Source: Zanthoxylum bungeanum (lineage: Eukaryota; Streptophyta; Magnoliopsida; Sapindales; Rutaceae). From it: a stretch of DNA of 64,000 nt. This document shows, in pieces, positions 46,855 through 58,393 of this stretch; position 1 is the first letter of the stretch; each line of letters begins with the position of its first letter. The notes beneath the pieces are model-generated. The model did no database searches and was not told the DNA's origin. It saw nothing but the letters and a program-made list of their open reading frames with translations. Both the position numbers and the translations under genes were made by a program. The DNA is taken from the NCBI GenBank assembly GCA_019454045.1, contig SKCR01036769.1, forward strand, positions 1 to 64,000, written 5' to 3'.

Positions 46855-47904
46855 TGAGGCCCACATCAGTCTCAGGAATGAATCAGAATCAGCATCAGTT
46901 TCAGGAATGAATCACCGGGTTGAGGCTCGTATCAGTATTAGTCTCAGGAAGGAATCCCAGGGTTGAGGCCCATATCAGTATAAGTTTCAGGAATGGATCC
47001 CAGGGGGCGAAGCCTATATTATCAGTGGTTGAAAGGAAGAATTTCGTGGAGTGAGTGAAAAAAAAATGAAAAAAAAGAGAGAAGTCCTTGATGGTTAGGC
47101 ATATGTCCGGTGATGACATTGTTTGCTGTAGGGAGAAACCTTAGAAACGATAAGTGCAATATGTGCTCTCATCCGGTATTCTGAATAATTGATCTCAGCT
47201 AGACTCGCTAGCACTTGATCACAGGATCTTAGTGGTGGAAGCCTGAGTAGTCGACAAGATGACTAGTTGAAGAGATGGTGGATCAGTGAATGACCGTTTG
47301 CCTAGATGTCCATCCTGGTTTACTTATGCTATGATATATGATATGGTTGGAAACAAAGAAAAAGTCTCTGAAAAGAAAATAAAAAATAGACCGCCTATAA
47401 CCGATAAGCGTGAAGCTACCCATGGGCGAGTATTAGGACCACCGTGAGAAGAAATGCTACCTTAAAGGGTAGGTGTGTCGAAAAAAGAGAAAAAAAGAAA
47501 AAAAGAAAGAAAAAAAAAAGAAAAAAGAAAAAAAAGAAAAAAGAAAGTTCATAATGAAGAGAAAGAGACAAGAGAAAAAAGAAGAAGAAAACCATATCAT
47601 GTTGAGTACGAAGAAGTAATCACAGAGTGTGATCAAGACATCTAGGTTGGTTAGACCCACTGATCCGATTCTCCGAGACAAAATCATCGAGTTGGCTTAC
47701 TTAAGAATTAAGCTGCGAAAGAACCTTGGCACACACACACTAGGAGTCTAGTTCAGATCACTCATTCAGACGAGCGGATCTAAGTGTATTAAGTACTTTA
47801 AAGGTTCTCTGGTTTCGACGCGAAGCATCCGTTGAAGACAAAAATATGTTTAGCTCTCAGGATTATCTCGTGAGAGGCAGTACGGTATGTTGGAATGAAC
47901 CATC
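46855..47904 (+). other. Tat-1 3' region before the main array
   Basis: 46855-47035 holds diverged minisatellite units (GAGGCCCACATCAG, CAGGAATGAATC). The rest is unique non-coding sequence with a nearly pure A/G tract at 47478-47588. No coding domain of Tat pol is recognised. Confidence 0.7.
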
Positions 47905-49440
47905 ACATCACTAGTATCAGTTTGGGGGCGAGGCCCACATCAGTATCAGTTTGGGGGCGATGCCCACATCAGTATCAGTTTGGGGCGAGGCCCACATCAA
48001 TATCAGCTGGGGGCGAGGCCCATATCAGTATTAGTTTGGGGAAGAGTCCCGGGGGCGAGGCCCACATCAGCATCAGTTTTGGGGATGAGTCCTAGGGTCG
48101 TGACCCACATCATCAGCAGTTTTGGGGATGCGTCCCAGGGTCGAGGCCCACATTATCAGCAGTTTTGGGGATAAGTCCCGGGGGCGAGGCCCACATCAAC
48201 ATCAATTTGGCGGCGCGGCCCATATCAGTATCAGTTTGGGGGTGAGGCCCACATCAGTATCGGGGTGAGGCCCACATCAGTATCAGTTTGGGGCGAGGCC
48301 CACATCAGTATCAGTTTGGGGCGAGGCCCACATCAGTATCAGTTTGGGGCGAGGCCCACATCAATATCAGTTTGGGGCGAGGCCCACACCAGTATCAGTT
48401 TGGGGCGAGACCCACTTCAGTTTCAGTTTGGGCCGAGGCCCACATCAGTATCAGTTTGGGGGCGAGGCCCACATCAGTATCAGTTGGGGGCGAGGCCTAC
48501 ATCAGTATCAGTTTGGGGGCGAGACCCACATCAATATCTGTTTGAGGGGCGAGGCCCACATCAGCATCAGTTTGGGGGCGCGGCCCACATCAGTATCGGT
48601 TTGGGGGCGAGGCCCACATCAGTATCGGTTTAGAGGTGAGGCCCACATCAGCATCATTTTGGGGGCGAGGCCCACATCAATACCAGTTTGGGGGCGAGGC
48701 CCAGATCAATATCAGTTTGGGGCGAGGCCCACATCAATATCAGCTGGGGGCGAGGCCCACATCAGTATCAGTTTGGGGATGAGTCCCGGGGGCGAGGCCC
48801 ACATCAGCATCAGTTTTGGGGACGCGTCCCAGGGTCGAGGCCCACATCATCAGCAGTTTTGGGGATAAGTCCCGGGGACGAGGTCCACATCAGCATCAGT
48901 TTTGGGGATGAGTCCCGGGGGCGAGGCCCACATCAACATCAATTTTAGGGATGAGTCCCGGGGGCGAGGCCCACATCAGCATTAGTTTTGGGGATGAGTC
49001 CCAGGGTCGTGACCCACATCATCATCAGTTTTGTGGATGAGTCCCAGGGCTATTAACCACATCATCAGAAGTTTTGGGGATGCGTCCCAGGGTCGTGACC
49101 CACATTGTCAGCTGTATTGGGATTTGTTCCAGGGTCGAGGCCCCCGTTGTCGGTTACAGTTATTGGGATGCGTCCCAGGGTCGATGGCCCCCTGCATCAT
49201 CAGTTCCAGTTTTGGGGATGCGTCCCAGGGTCGTGACCCACATTGTCAGTGGTATTGGGATACGTCCTAGGGTCGAGGCCCCCGTTGTCGGTTGCAGTTA
49301 TTAGGATGTGTCTCAGGGTCGATGGCCCCTCTGCAACATCAGTTCCAGTTTTGGTATGCGTCCCAGGGTCGAGGCCCCCGTTGTCGGTTTCAGTTATTGG
49401 GATGTGTCCCAAGGTCGAGGCCCACTACATCATCAACTCC
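47905..49440 (+). repeat. Minisatellite array in the Tat-1 3' untranslated region
   Basis: Three zones. Up to about 48770 the unit is 28 bp (CAGTTTGGGGCGAGGCCCAC plus ATCAGTAT). About 48770-49010 has longer units with a GGGGATGAGTCCCGGGG insert. About 49020-49440 has composite units of well over 100 bp with GGATGCGTCCCAGGGTCG. Such arrays are a known feature of Tat/Ogre 3' regions. Open frames through it are by-products of the repeat. Confidence 0.93.
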
Positions 49441-49548
49441 GTTCGAAGCAGCAAGCAAGTCAGGTGGCAGCTGGCGAGCCAGGTAAGTAAAAATGCATTG
49501 CATAACTTTGATAGAATTGTCATTGTCACACACTGCACAAGTCCCATC

Positions 49549-49560
49549 AAAGTGGGGGCG
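49549..49560 (+). other. Polypurine tract of Tat-1
   Basis: AAAGTGGGGGCG lies two bases before the 3' LTR. Confidence 0.85.
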
Positions 49561-49562
49561 AC

Positions 49563-52500
49563 TGTAGGCACTGCATTTTTGCATATAAGTCCTGATGATG
49601 AGTCTCGCATGGAGACACTACCTCTTTAAATTGTGTGAGGTGCGGGAAATAGACGTCGGAAGGGAAGAGTCAGATATTGACATCTTGTTGGATTTAATTC
49701 GCTTGTTTAGCTTCGGGTTCGCTTGTTGGACCTCTATTTTAAAACACATCCTTAGCCCAAACCCCGCAAGACACACACCAAGCCTATCCGAAGCCCATTT
49801 CACCCAAGCCCAATCCAAAAATAATTAAAACATTAAAAACACATGTCACAAATTAAATAAAATAAAATTCCTAAATTAAATAAATCTCTTCCTAATTTAA
49901 TAAATCACTTCCTAAATTAAATAAATCACCTACCAATTTAAAGATATTCCCCACCAAAATTACATAATTTATTTCCCTTTTTAAATTAATTAAGTACATC
50001 CATATTTGCTTGATTTGTTTCCAAACATAAAAAAATCTCAGGCACAAAGAAAACCCTAATAGCCTCACATGTCCCCTCTCTTTCTTCTCTCACGCACGGA
50101 CCCTCTCTCTTCTCTCTCTATAAAAATAAAACCCTAACGTGAACAAACCAGGGGGACACACTCACGTAAAACAAAGAAACAACCTCTCACCTCTCTCCTC
50201 TCTCCTCTCACTACACTCGGCATGCGCTAACCCATAATCTATGAACCACAATAACCCCTCACAATCGACAAACAAACTGCCCCTTCACGTAAACCATCAT
50301 CACTCAGCTCCTTCCTATATTGGCATTCACAGAGCCCTAAACCATTAAACACTCATGCCTTCACCCTTCACTCTCTCACGACTAACCACAAATAGAACCC
50401 TAATCAAGCCACTCACCAAGCCTAACTTACCGATATATAGCAAGCCTGCCCTCCACCGACTAAACTACTACCCCCATTAACCGACCAAACAAACAAATCA
50501 CACACCCATGCACGCTCAGATCAGCCCTCACTCACAGCCCCCCTCTCCACGCAGAATCAACGCACACACTCAATTCACTCGGCAGCCACATGAAAGCTGC
50601 CCCTCAACCTTTCGACAACTACAACCCACCTAAACTTAAGCAGCCCCCACGTCAAAAAAAAACACTCACTGGCCACCAATCTATTCACGGCCTCACACAC
50701 CGACATAAACTGAAACACAAACCGACCAAGAAATAGCCCTCTCTGTAACCGAAAATCAGCCCCTGAAACTGCCCAGAAACTGCCCAAATAACTTCACAAA
50801 CAGCAGCCCCAATACCCCTTAAAAATGCCAAAAGAGTCCCTTAATACAGTGAAAACAGTGACCAGAAAATATAGCAAAAATAGCAGTAAAACGGAGTAAA
50901 AACAACAGCCCTAATAGCGAAACAGCGAAGGGAACCAGTGAACCGGAGAAGTTGCGGAGCATCAACCCTTCTGACAACCGCGTAGCGCACTTCCGAGAGA
51001 CGACTAAAGAGGTTAGACCTGAGGGCACCCTTCTTCATTTATTTCCGTTTATTTCTTTTATTTTGTTAATGTTTCTTTGCATGAGTATCGTTGATTAATG
51101 AATGCTATGGCTATTGGATGAATGGAAAATGTGTCGTCTCTTGTGATATATCGGATGGAAACCTAGACGCAAATTTCATTGCCGAATCCGAATGGACGGT
51201 AGTGCGGTCTGTACTTGGGAAACAACTCCACGTACCACTTGAGCAAACGGCACATATTTCACTTTATTTTATCTTGTTCGTCTATTATTCGATTTTACAT
51301 TCCTCTATTTACTTTCCGTACGTTATTTGTTTGTGTATTGATGATATAATGCGCATGGGAAAATCAAGTTGGATTAAAGGTCCTCCGTTTTGAGGGATGA
51401 AAAGCCTAAGGGCTACCTTTGCCACGACGTTTTGCCGCGCCGGACGAAGTATGTTTGATTGAATGTGAGATATGTTTAATCGGACATACGGAATTCCACA
51501 TTATTGTATCATTCATTTGTATGCATTGTAATATAATGAGCATGAGCTAACTAGGGTGGATTAAAGGTCATCTATTCGAAGGAAATGCCTGAAGGCTACC
51601 TTTACCACGATGTTTTGCCGCGCCTTTTATTATTTCATTTACCCTTTGCATATCATTGCTTTATTTAAGCATGCATTGCATTCTAATGCGTATGGGCTAA
51701 CTATGGTGGATTAAAGGTCCTCTATTCGAGGGAAATACCAGAAGGCTACCTTTACCACGATGTTTTTCCGCGCCTTTTATTATGTCATTTACCATTTGCA
51801 TATCATTGCTTTATTTACGCATGCATTACATTCTAGTGTGCATGGGCTAAATAGGGTGGATTAAAGGTCCTCTATTCGATGGAAATGCCTAAAGGCTACA
51901 TTTACCATGATGTTTTGTCGTCCCAGATGAAGTGCACTCGATTGAAATTGAAATGTGTTCCATCGGGCACATGAGGTCCTACATTATGTATTTGTTTATC
52001 CATACATGTGTTTGTGTCATTTCAGATGCCATTTTGGTAATTCCGTTCCAACGCGTTTACGAACGCTACACGAACGTATGCATTCTGCCTCATTTCGTTC
52101 GAACGTGTTTACGAACGCTACTCAAACGTGCATGTGTTTTGTTTCATCATGCATCAGGTCTTATCCCGTTCGAATGCGTTCTCGAACGCGTTCTCGAACG
52201 CTATACGAACACGAATATTCTATTTACCGTTCGAACTCGTTTTCAAACGCTACACGAACGCACATACAGTGAACAAATTTCTTTTCATCACATTTTATGC
52301 ATGTTCGCTTTTTTGGTAATTTCTTTTGCATTACAAATCATATCATTTCATTATTGACACTTTTACTGTTATCCTTTATTTATATTCCCACATTTATCTA
52401 CTTAATGTGTTCATGAGATTGTGTGCTTGCCTTTATTTCACTTACTTCTATGCATGTAAACTTAGATATGAGATTTTCATGCATGTGAACTTAGAAATAT

Positions 52501-52767
52501 AATACTCTTGGAAATATATGTTGCGTAGATTCGATTAAATTATTGCACAAATCATTTCACTACAAGTGGCATAAGTAAGAGACCATTCTGAACCCAACGG
52601 TTTGAGGTATTCCCTTGCGAGGGGTGAGTGCGGCCTTAAATCATTTTCTCGGTTCCCATCGGGTGGCGACTCCATGTTATTTCTCCGGTTTAGTCCCCTG
52701 CGGGCTACTCCGTACTCCCGATCGGGCCGCGAGCCCGGAACAGCGTCGCCGATTTCTGTGTCCTACA
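49563..52767 (+). repeat. Tat-1 3' LTR
   Basis: 3205 bp, starting TGTAGGCACTG and ending GTGTCCTACA. Collinear with 32435-35614, with a visible level of substitutions and small indels (about eight in the first 100 bp). It carries the same tandem module and TTCGAACG cluster. Confidence 0.93.
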
Positions 52768-52772
52768 ATAAC
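52768..52772. repeat. Target-site duplication of Tat-1, right copy
   Basis: ATAAC, identical to 32430-32434; hAT-2 sequence resumes after it. Confidence 0.93.
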
Positions 52773-52944
52773 ATTAATAAAATGGCTAATTTGAGATGCA
52801 TTTTAGGTATCACAAAAATATTCCAAAAAATGTATAAATATGGGTCATTTTTCATTTTTTTCAACACACCAATTCTAAACTCTCTCAATTTCTACAATTC
52901 TCTCATTCTCAATTCTCTTATTCTTTAAAATTTCTTTAACAAAA

Positions 52945-53756
52945 AATGGCAAGCTCATCTGAGAACACCATGTCAAATATGTCAACCCAATAGAGTGGCC
53001 CTAGTATCGGTACACAGATAAGATAAGTAAGTCTCGTTCCTCCGATATTTTTAAAATTCATTTTCATTTAGTCCAGACTGAAAATGAAGGTCCAAGAGCA
53101 ATATGCAACTATTGTGGGATTTCTTACAGATTTATTGGTGGATATGGAAATATGAACAAGAATTTGGAAAAGACATCATGCCGCTGAAATTGGACTTGAT
53201 ACAATGTAAACTCAAATGGCCAGGTACGCATTATCTAGTAGAGGTATGAGTTCTTTAGATTTATTTAAATATTCTGATGCTAAAAATATAGAATAATTTG
53301 CTAAATTAACTTGTATGACACATCTTGCTTTAAGTTTTGATGAAAAAATTATTTTTACTAATTACGTTCAGAATGCTTTAAATCATGGTGCTTATAGAAT
53401 GACTAGAAATACAACAAAACATCAAAATTTTAAATTATAAAAAGATGATAAAATTATTTTAAATGAAACATTTAAATATATTAAAGGTCGCCTTTCTATT
53501 TATTCTGATATTTGGAGTGACCATTGGCGAACACACTCATATATGGGTGTGACTTGTCATTGTATGATGCATCATGGAACATGTAAAAACGACTTATTGC
53601 ATTTAGAGTTTTTGATGAACAACATACTGCATAAAATATTTATAGAATGATGAAAGCAATTTTTGATGAATTTGGTTTATTAGGTAAAATTTTAATAATT
53701 GGTTTTGATAATGCATTTGCAAATACTGCATCAATTAAAGATTTAACAGAAATATT
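52945..53756 (+). pseudogene. hAT-2 transposase, N-terminal remnant
   Basis: Begins ATGGCAAGCTCATC like the hAT-1 gene. A BED-type zinc finger remnant (NYCGIS near 53108) and parts of the RNase H-like domain follow (ICSDIWSDHW-equivalent near 53495-53525, FDNAFANT near 53705). In-frame stops occur from codon 16 onward. Truncated at the Copia-3 junction. Confidence 0.8.
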
Positions 53757-54410
53757 GGATATATTAATTGAAATTAGATTTCAATACGAAATTAAAATTG
53801 GATTTTAATTCGGGCGAACAAATTAATTTGGAATTAATTCGTAAGCGACTTTCGTATTAAATTTGCTATTCATTATTATTTAATTAAATTGGATTTAATT
53901 ACGTCGCAAACAGAAAATTCGTTTAATCGGATTAAATGAACCCGAGCCTAAAGTGTGTTGTGTAAGCCAACTTGAATTTTGAATTTAAGTGGTAGGACCC
54001 ACAACTTACATCAACTTGTCACTATTTGTGATGTAAGTAGTTGGCAAAAAGTAAATTCGATTTATTACACATAACACCTACCAAGTTTAGATAAAATTGA
54101 ATGGGTTTTGGAAACAACAACTATTCACATCTCTCTCTCTCATTTTTTCCTTCCTTTGTCGTGAGCTCATCTTTCTTCCTTAGAAAATTTGTTGCGAAAT
54201 TTCAAGCATTGCTAGCACTTTGGGAGTCTTTGAAGGTGATAGGGAAACTCACCTTTGAGTTTGGAACACTCAACAAAGCTTGGAGCTTCAACATACAAAG
54301 AATTTTTGAAATTCCAAGCCGATCAATGTAAGTTCTTTCTGCAAACTTTCTTGATAGATTCACACACAAATCAAGTCTTAGAGATCCTTGGCATTTCTAG
54401 GACACTAACA
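53752..54410 (+). repeat. Copia-3 5' LTR, right part
   Basis: Begins at a point equivalent to about 38090 in the Copia-2 LTR and ends GACACTAACA. It shares the AATTAATTCG, microsatellite-free centre and terminal region with the family but is clearly diverged. Confidence 0.85.
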
Positions 54411-54411
54411 A

Positions 54412-54424
54412 TGGTATCATGAGC
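54412..54424 (+). other. Primer-binding site of Copia-3
   Basis: TGGTATCATGAGC, one base after the LTR end and close to the canonical initiator-Met site. Confidence 0.88.
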
Positions 54425-56657
54425 CCTATCTAAGCGTGATTTGTATTTAGGGTTTATAGACTTTATTTGGGGATTTTGTGCTTGGAGTATCTATTTTTCC
54501 AAATTGGTTATTTGGTTGTGCTTTGATGATGATTAATTGGATTTGTGCATCATAGGATTTGAGAAAATTGATTAGATTAATTTTTCCCCAAATTCTTAAG
54601 CTTGGCCGAATGATGACCCTAGTGTTCTCATGGTGATTTTTTGATTTTAGACTATTGGATGAGTTTAAAGCATGAAATAAATATTAATTGTTGGTTTAAT
54701 TGGATTGAAATCAAAATTGTATATTATTTATGCCCTTTGCCGTGAGATTGAGCATGTTTAATGGATTGATTTTGCTTCAATTTGTGTTGGACATCAATTG
54801 GATGATTTTAGCATGATTAATTAGTTAATGATATTTTGAAAATATTAGTTTAATTAATTAATTATGTTAATTACACTTTAATAAAAATTAATTTGATATT
54901 TAGAATATTATGTTAATATGAATTAATCATTAAAATTAGATTGGGCTAATTTGTTGTATTTGGGCTTAATGGGTTTGGTTGGGCCAAGTTTGGTTTTGGA
55001 TCCAATTGGGCCTAAAACCATTTCCATAAAAGTCCAAATATGACTTTTGGGCCTTTAATAATTTAATTGGGCCTAATGGGCCTAAATTGATTTTTGGCAA
55101 AAGGGTGATTCCTTATTGGGCCTTGGCATCTTGGATTGGATCCATAATTGGCCAAAGCCCATGCCTTAAGAATTAATTAAAAGCCCATTGGACTTTAATT
55201 AAATAGGCATTGGATGCTAATTGGGCCTTTGAGACCCATTTAGATTGGATTTGGAATCCAAGTCTTTAAGACTCATATATAAGTGTAATTATTTAATTTG
55301 GAATTAAATTCGAATTAATATTGAATAAAAATTAAATTGGATTTAAAATTGTAGTTCAATATAATTCAAGAATACGTACTTTGAGTATTTATTCTTAAAC
55401 GAGTTAGACTCGCGCAAATCAAATCGTTGTATGAACATTGGATGGTCATTAATCAAAAATTAATTAATTGGATTAGATTGATTGATAACATGCTTTGTGT
55501 GAATACTTGGATGTATTTTTATGAATAATGTATATCGGATGGATATTAGAATGGTGGGGGCAATTTTGGAAATTGTTGTAATAAATTTGGAATTTATTAA
55601 ATTGGACCTACGTGTCCAGCCTATTATCTCTTTACTCTTTGTATTTCTTTTCTCACCAATTCCCCTCAATGTAAATGAGGTTTCTTTAATGTATTATGTA
55701 ATTGGGTAGAAGTATGAATAGTGCTAGCGGGAGAGAAGAAAGAGAGAGATTTGTTCTAGGAATAATTTGTTATATATCCATCCGTATATCATTATTAATT
55801 TATTTGCGCCTTATTATGCTTTTAGAATGCATGTTTAAGGGTGTATGGTGAGACCTAATCAAAGATAATAAATTGGTTGTCAATTTACGCGAAAAACCCC
55901 CACTTTAATATTAGCGTTTTCCTTCCATTGAGTGGTTCTCTCTCAAGATCCAAGATTGGCATTGGTTTGTTGGCCAAAGTCAAGATCATTGTCCATCGCG
56001 GATGTGTTTGAACCAAGAAAGCTTTGTTACATATCGCATGTCTTGGACAGTTGTGATTTGTTGACCAAAGTCAAGGTCACTTCTATACATCGACGTGGAT
56101 TACGAAGCTTTCCCACTGTCAATGGGTCGCGCTTAACTAGAATCATTAAGCTTGTTGAGCCAAAGCCAAGACTTAGTTGATTCAAAGGAAAAGGTTAGGA
56201 AATATATATTGGATATATATCTCGAACTTGGAGGTCCACCTACCGGATCTAGGAATTGGATAGGATCCAATTGATCTTAGATATCTACCTAGTTAAGTTT
56301 CATACAGCTTATTGGCCAAAGTCAAGGTTGTGTGTTATTTAACAGGATCCTAGCCCACTAGGAAACTGGGTTTCCCGAGTACTCGATAGAGGGTTAGAGG
56401 CTCGCCAAAAAATAGTGGGAGGCCAATATTAAATTTGTAATTTCGTTTAGTACTTGCTTACACGCGCTCTTTTATATTATTTATCGTTGTTATAAATATA
56501 TTAGTTGGACTAATATCTTTTATTGCTTTCTTTGAACAGTTAGACTGTACAAGACACTACTTCATTTGTAGTTGGTTATATAGTTGGACTATAGTAACCA
56601 TTATATTTTGAGTGTACCCGAAATCGTTGATTGGATAGTTGGACTATTTTAATTGAG
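54425..56657 (+). other. Copia-3 leader
   Basis: 2.2-kb leader homologous to those of Copia-1 and Copia-2. The stop-free segment (55932-56180) again lacks an ATG. The TTGGCCAAAGTCAAG motif is at about 55971 and 56313, with a diverged copy at 56062. The AGTTGGACTAT repeats end only about 10 bp before the gag ATG. Confidence 0.78.
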
Positions 56658-57374
56658 ATGGCTGGAAAGATTAGCATTAGGGACATAATCATGGGCGAGA
56701 ATGTATTTAACGACTTCAATTTTCCAGATTGGGAGATAAATCTCAAGATAGTCCTGGGAGCTGAGAAGTTACTCTATGTCATAGAGAAACCTCTCGGGCC
56801 TGAGCCCGGAGTTGAGCAAACAGTAGAGAATAAGTTTTGGAAGACTCATCGTGATGATAACTTCAACGCTCAATCCGTAATGCTTACCGCAATGACTCCT
56901 CAATTTCGACGTCAGAATAAAGGATTGGATCCTTATAGTATGATGTTGAAATTGAAGGATCTTCACAGGTCTAATCTTAGATCTCAGAAGCATGAGTTGT
57001 TAAAGAAGCTCTTTCGCTCGCGTATGTCAGATGGTACATCTGTCGAGCACTATGTGTCACAGATGATTGCTGACATCGAATGGCTAGGTCAGCTGGGCAT
57101 AACCTTCGAGGCCGAGACGTCCATAGATTTGATTTTACAGTCTCTGCCCGAGTGTTGGGGCGGGTTCGTCATGAACTACAATATGATGAAACAAGAAAAG
57201 ACTCTTGGAGAGTTAATGGTGATGTTGAAAGAAGCAGAGCCAGAGCTTCTAAAGGGCAAGAAGCGTGAGGCGCACCTTACTTCGACATCCCATATGGCCA
57301 AGGCTTGGCCGAAGGCTTCTGGGGGTGTGAAGAAAATGAAGAAGAATGGCAAGACTTTGTCCGTAGTCTTCTAG
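56658..57374 (+). CDS. Copia-3 Gag
   Basis: An intact 238-residue frame from ATG 56658 (MAGKISIRDII). The centre matches the UBN2-type Gag of plant Copia elements (FPDWEINLKIVL at about residues 24-35, YVSQMIADIEWL near 133-144). The basic C-terminus ends at a stop at 57372-57374. Gag packages element RNA. The zinc knuckle follows in the +1 frame, so a single base change probably ended the frame early. Copia-1 and Copia-2 carry the same region in ruined form. Confidence 0.88.
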   Translation: MAGKISIRDIIMGENVFNDFNFPDWEINLKIVLGAEKLLYVIEKPLGPEPGVEQTVENKFWKTHRDDNFNAQSVMLTAMTPQFRRQNKGLDPYSMMLKLKDLHRSNLRSQKHELLKKLFRSRMSDGTSVEHYVSQMIADIEWLGQLGITFEAETSIDLILQSLPECWGGFVMNYNMMKQEKTLGELMVMLKEAEPELLKGKKREAHLTSTSHMAKAWPKASGGVKKMKKNGKTLSVVF

Positions 57375-57845
57375 GAATACTAAGGACATATCCCAAGATG
57401 TCTGCCTACATTGTGGCAAAATGGATCACTGGAAGCGTGATTGCCGTGAGTACAAGGCGGAGTTGAAGGAAGTGAAGACGGGCAAGGCTCCGGCTTCAGG
57501 TATGTTTGTTATAACCATGTCTACTACTGGTTTTAAAAATTGGATTTTTGATTCTGGATGTGGTACTCACATATGTACTGGTGTTCATGATCTGCTGATT
57601 AGCAGGATACTGGCTTCAGATGAGATCGACCTACGAGTCGGAAATGGGACGAGAGTCGCTGTTTTGGCCGTTGGGACCTATGTTTTGTATCTTCCCTTGG
57701 GGCATGTAATTACATTAGGTGACTATTATTTCGTACCTAGTTTGACTAGGAACATCATATCTGCATTTTGTTTAACCAGTTGCGGGTTTACCTTTGTATT
57801 CCGGAACACTGGGTGTTTTATATATAAAGATTACATTTTGATATG
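57375..57845 (+). pseudogene. Copia-3 zinc knuckle and protease, shifted frame, truncated
   Basis: The CLHCGKMDHWKRDC knuckle (57404-57445) and the protease active site WIFDSGCGTHIC (57541-57576) read in one frame, offset by +1 from gag. The active-site triad Asp-Ser-Gly is kept. The frame runs into the Tat-2 LTR at 57846. Confidence 0.86.
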
Positions 57846-58393
57846 TGTAGACACTGCATTTTTGCATAAAGCCCAATGATGAGCCTTGTATGTAGGCACT
57901 ACCCGATAAGTTGAGGAAGTCGCGGGAAACGGATGTCGGAAGGGGAAATTCAAGAAATAAATACCTTGACAAATTTAACTCGCTATTTTGCCTCGGGTTC
58001 GCTCGGTTAATCTCTGTTTTAAAATATTAGCCTCGACCAAAAATCCCCGTGATATATGAAAGCCCATTTATCCAAGCCACACGCCCACATCACAAGGCCC
58101 ACACACCCAAGCCCAATCCAAAATATTTAAAACACATGTCACAAATCAAATCAAATCCCCTTCCTAAATTAAATCAAATCCCCTTCCTAATTTAAATAAA
58201 TCACCTCCCAAATTAAAGATATTCCCCACCAAAATTACACAAATTTATTTCCCTAAAAAATTTAATTAAATGCATCCCATTTTTGCATGATTGTTCCCTT
58301 TTCAAGCCATGCACACACAAGGAACCCTAACATGCACTATTATAAAAGAGAAAAAACCCAAACCCTAATTCTTCCTTGGCTCTCACTCACGGC
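57846..58393 (+). repeat. Tat-2 5' LTR, left part
   Basis: Collinear with the first 550 bp of the Tat-1 LTRs. Ends at the hAT-1 insertion. Confidence 0.88.
58386..58393. repeat. 8-bp target-site duplication of hAT-1
   Basis: CTCACGGC precedes the left terminal repeat and is repeated at 61481-61488 after the right one. Eight bases is the hAT hallmark. Confidence 0.95.

Larger units (their letters stand above)
32435..52767 (+). mobile_element. Tat-1: Tat/Ogre-like Ty3/gypsy element lacking pol
   Basis: Ends defined by paired 3.2-kb LTRs (32435-35614, 49563-52767), an ATAAC duplication, a tRNA-Arg-type primer site and a polypurine tract. Without Copia-2 the internal region is only about 4 kb: leader, the first part of gag, then 3' non-coding sequence with a minisatellite. 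No protease, RT, RNase H or integrase is found. Large LTRs, this primer site and 3'-UTR minisatellites are known for Tat/Ogre elements. The missing coding part probably went with the rearrangement at Copia-2 (see findings). Confidence 0.92.
32108..53756 (+). mobile_element. hAT-2: hAT DNA transposon split by Tat-1 and truncated on the right
   Basis: The left end is TAGACCCGGCC, identical to the terminal repeat of hAT-1. Element sequence runs 32108-32434, is interrupted by Tat-1 and its target duplication, and resumes at 52773. The resumed part matches, on the plus strand, the 5' region and first third of the hAT-1 transposase gene (reverse complement of about 61100-60100). At about 53751-53756 it stops inside the transposase and joins Copia-3 LTR sequence at an ATAT microhomology. 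It is older than Tat-1. Confidence 0.85.
53752..57845 (+). mobile_element. Copia-3: third large-LTR Copia, truncated on both sides
   Basis: Consists of the last 660 bp of a 5' LTR, primer site, long leader, intact gag and the start of pol. The left side is cut at the hAT-2 junction. The right side is cut at 57846 by insertion of Tat-2, so pol beyond the protease is absent. It is the most coding-competent member of the family in this window. Confidence 0.88.

Noticed and set aside
48265..48868. Long overlapping open frames of 122 and 174 codons with Gly/Arg/Pro/Ser-rich repeats
   Set aside because: They run through the 28-bp minisatellite in all frames; the repeat itself lacks stops. No codon preference or gene context.
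47905..49440. Regularly spaced repeats resembling a CRISPR array
   Set aside because: Units are directly adjacent with no unique spacers, and the DNA is plant nuclear.
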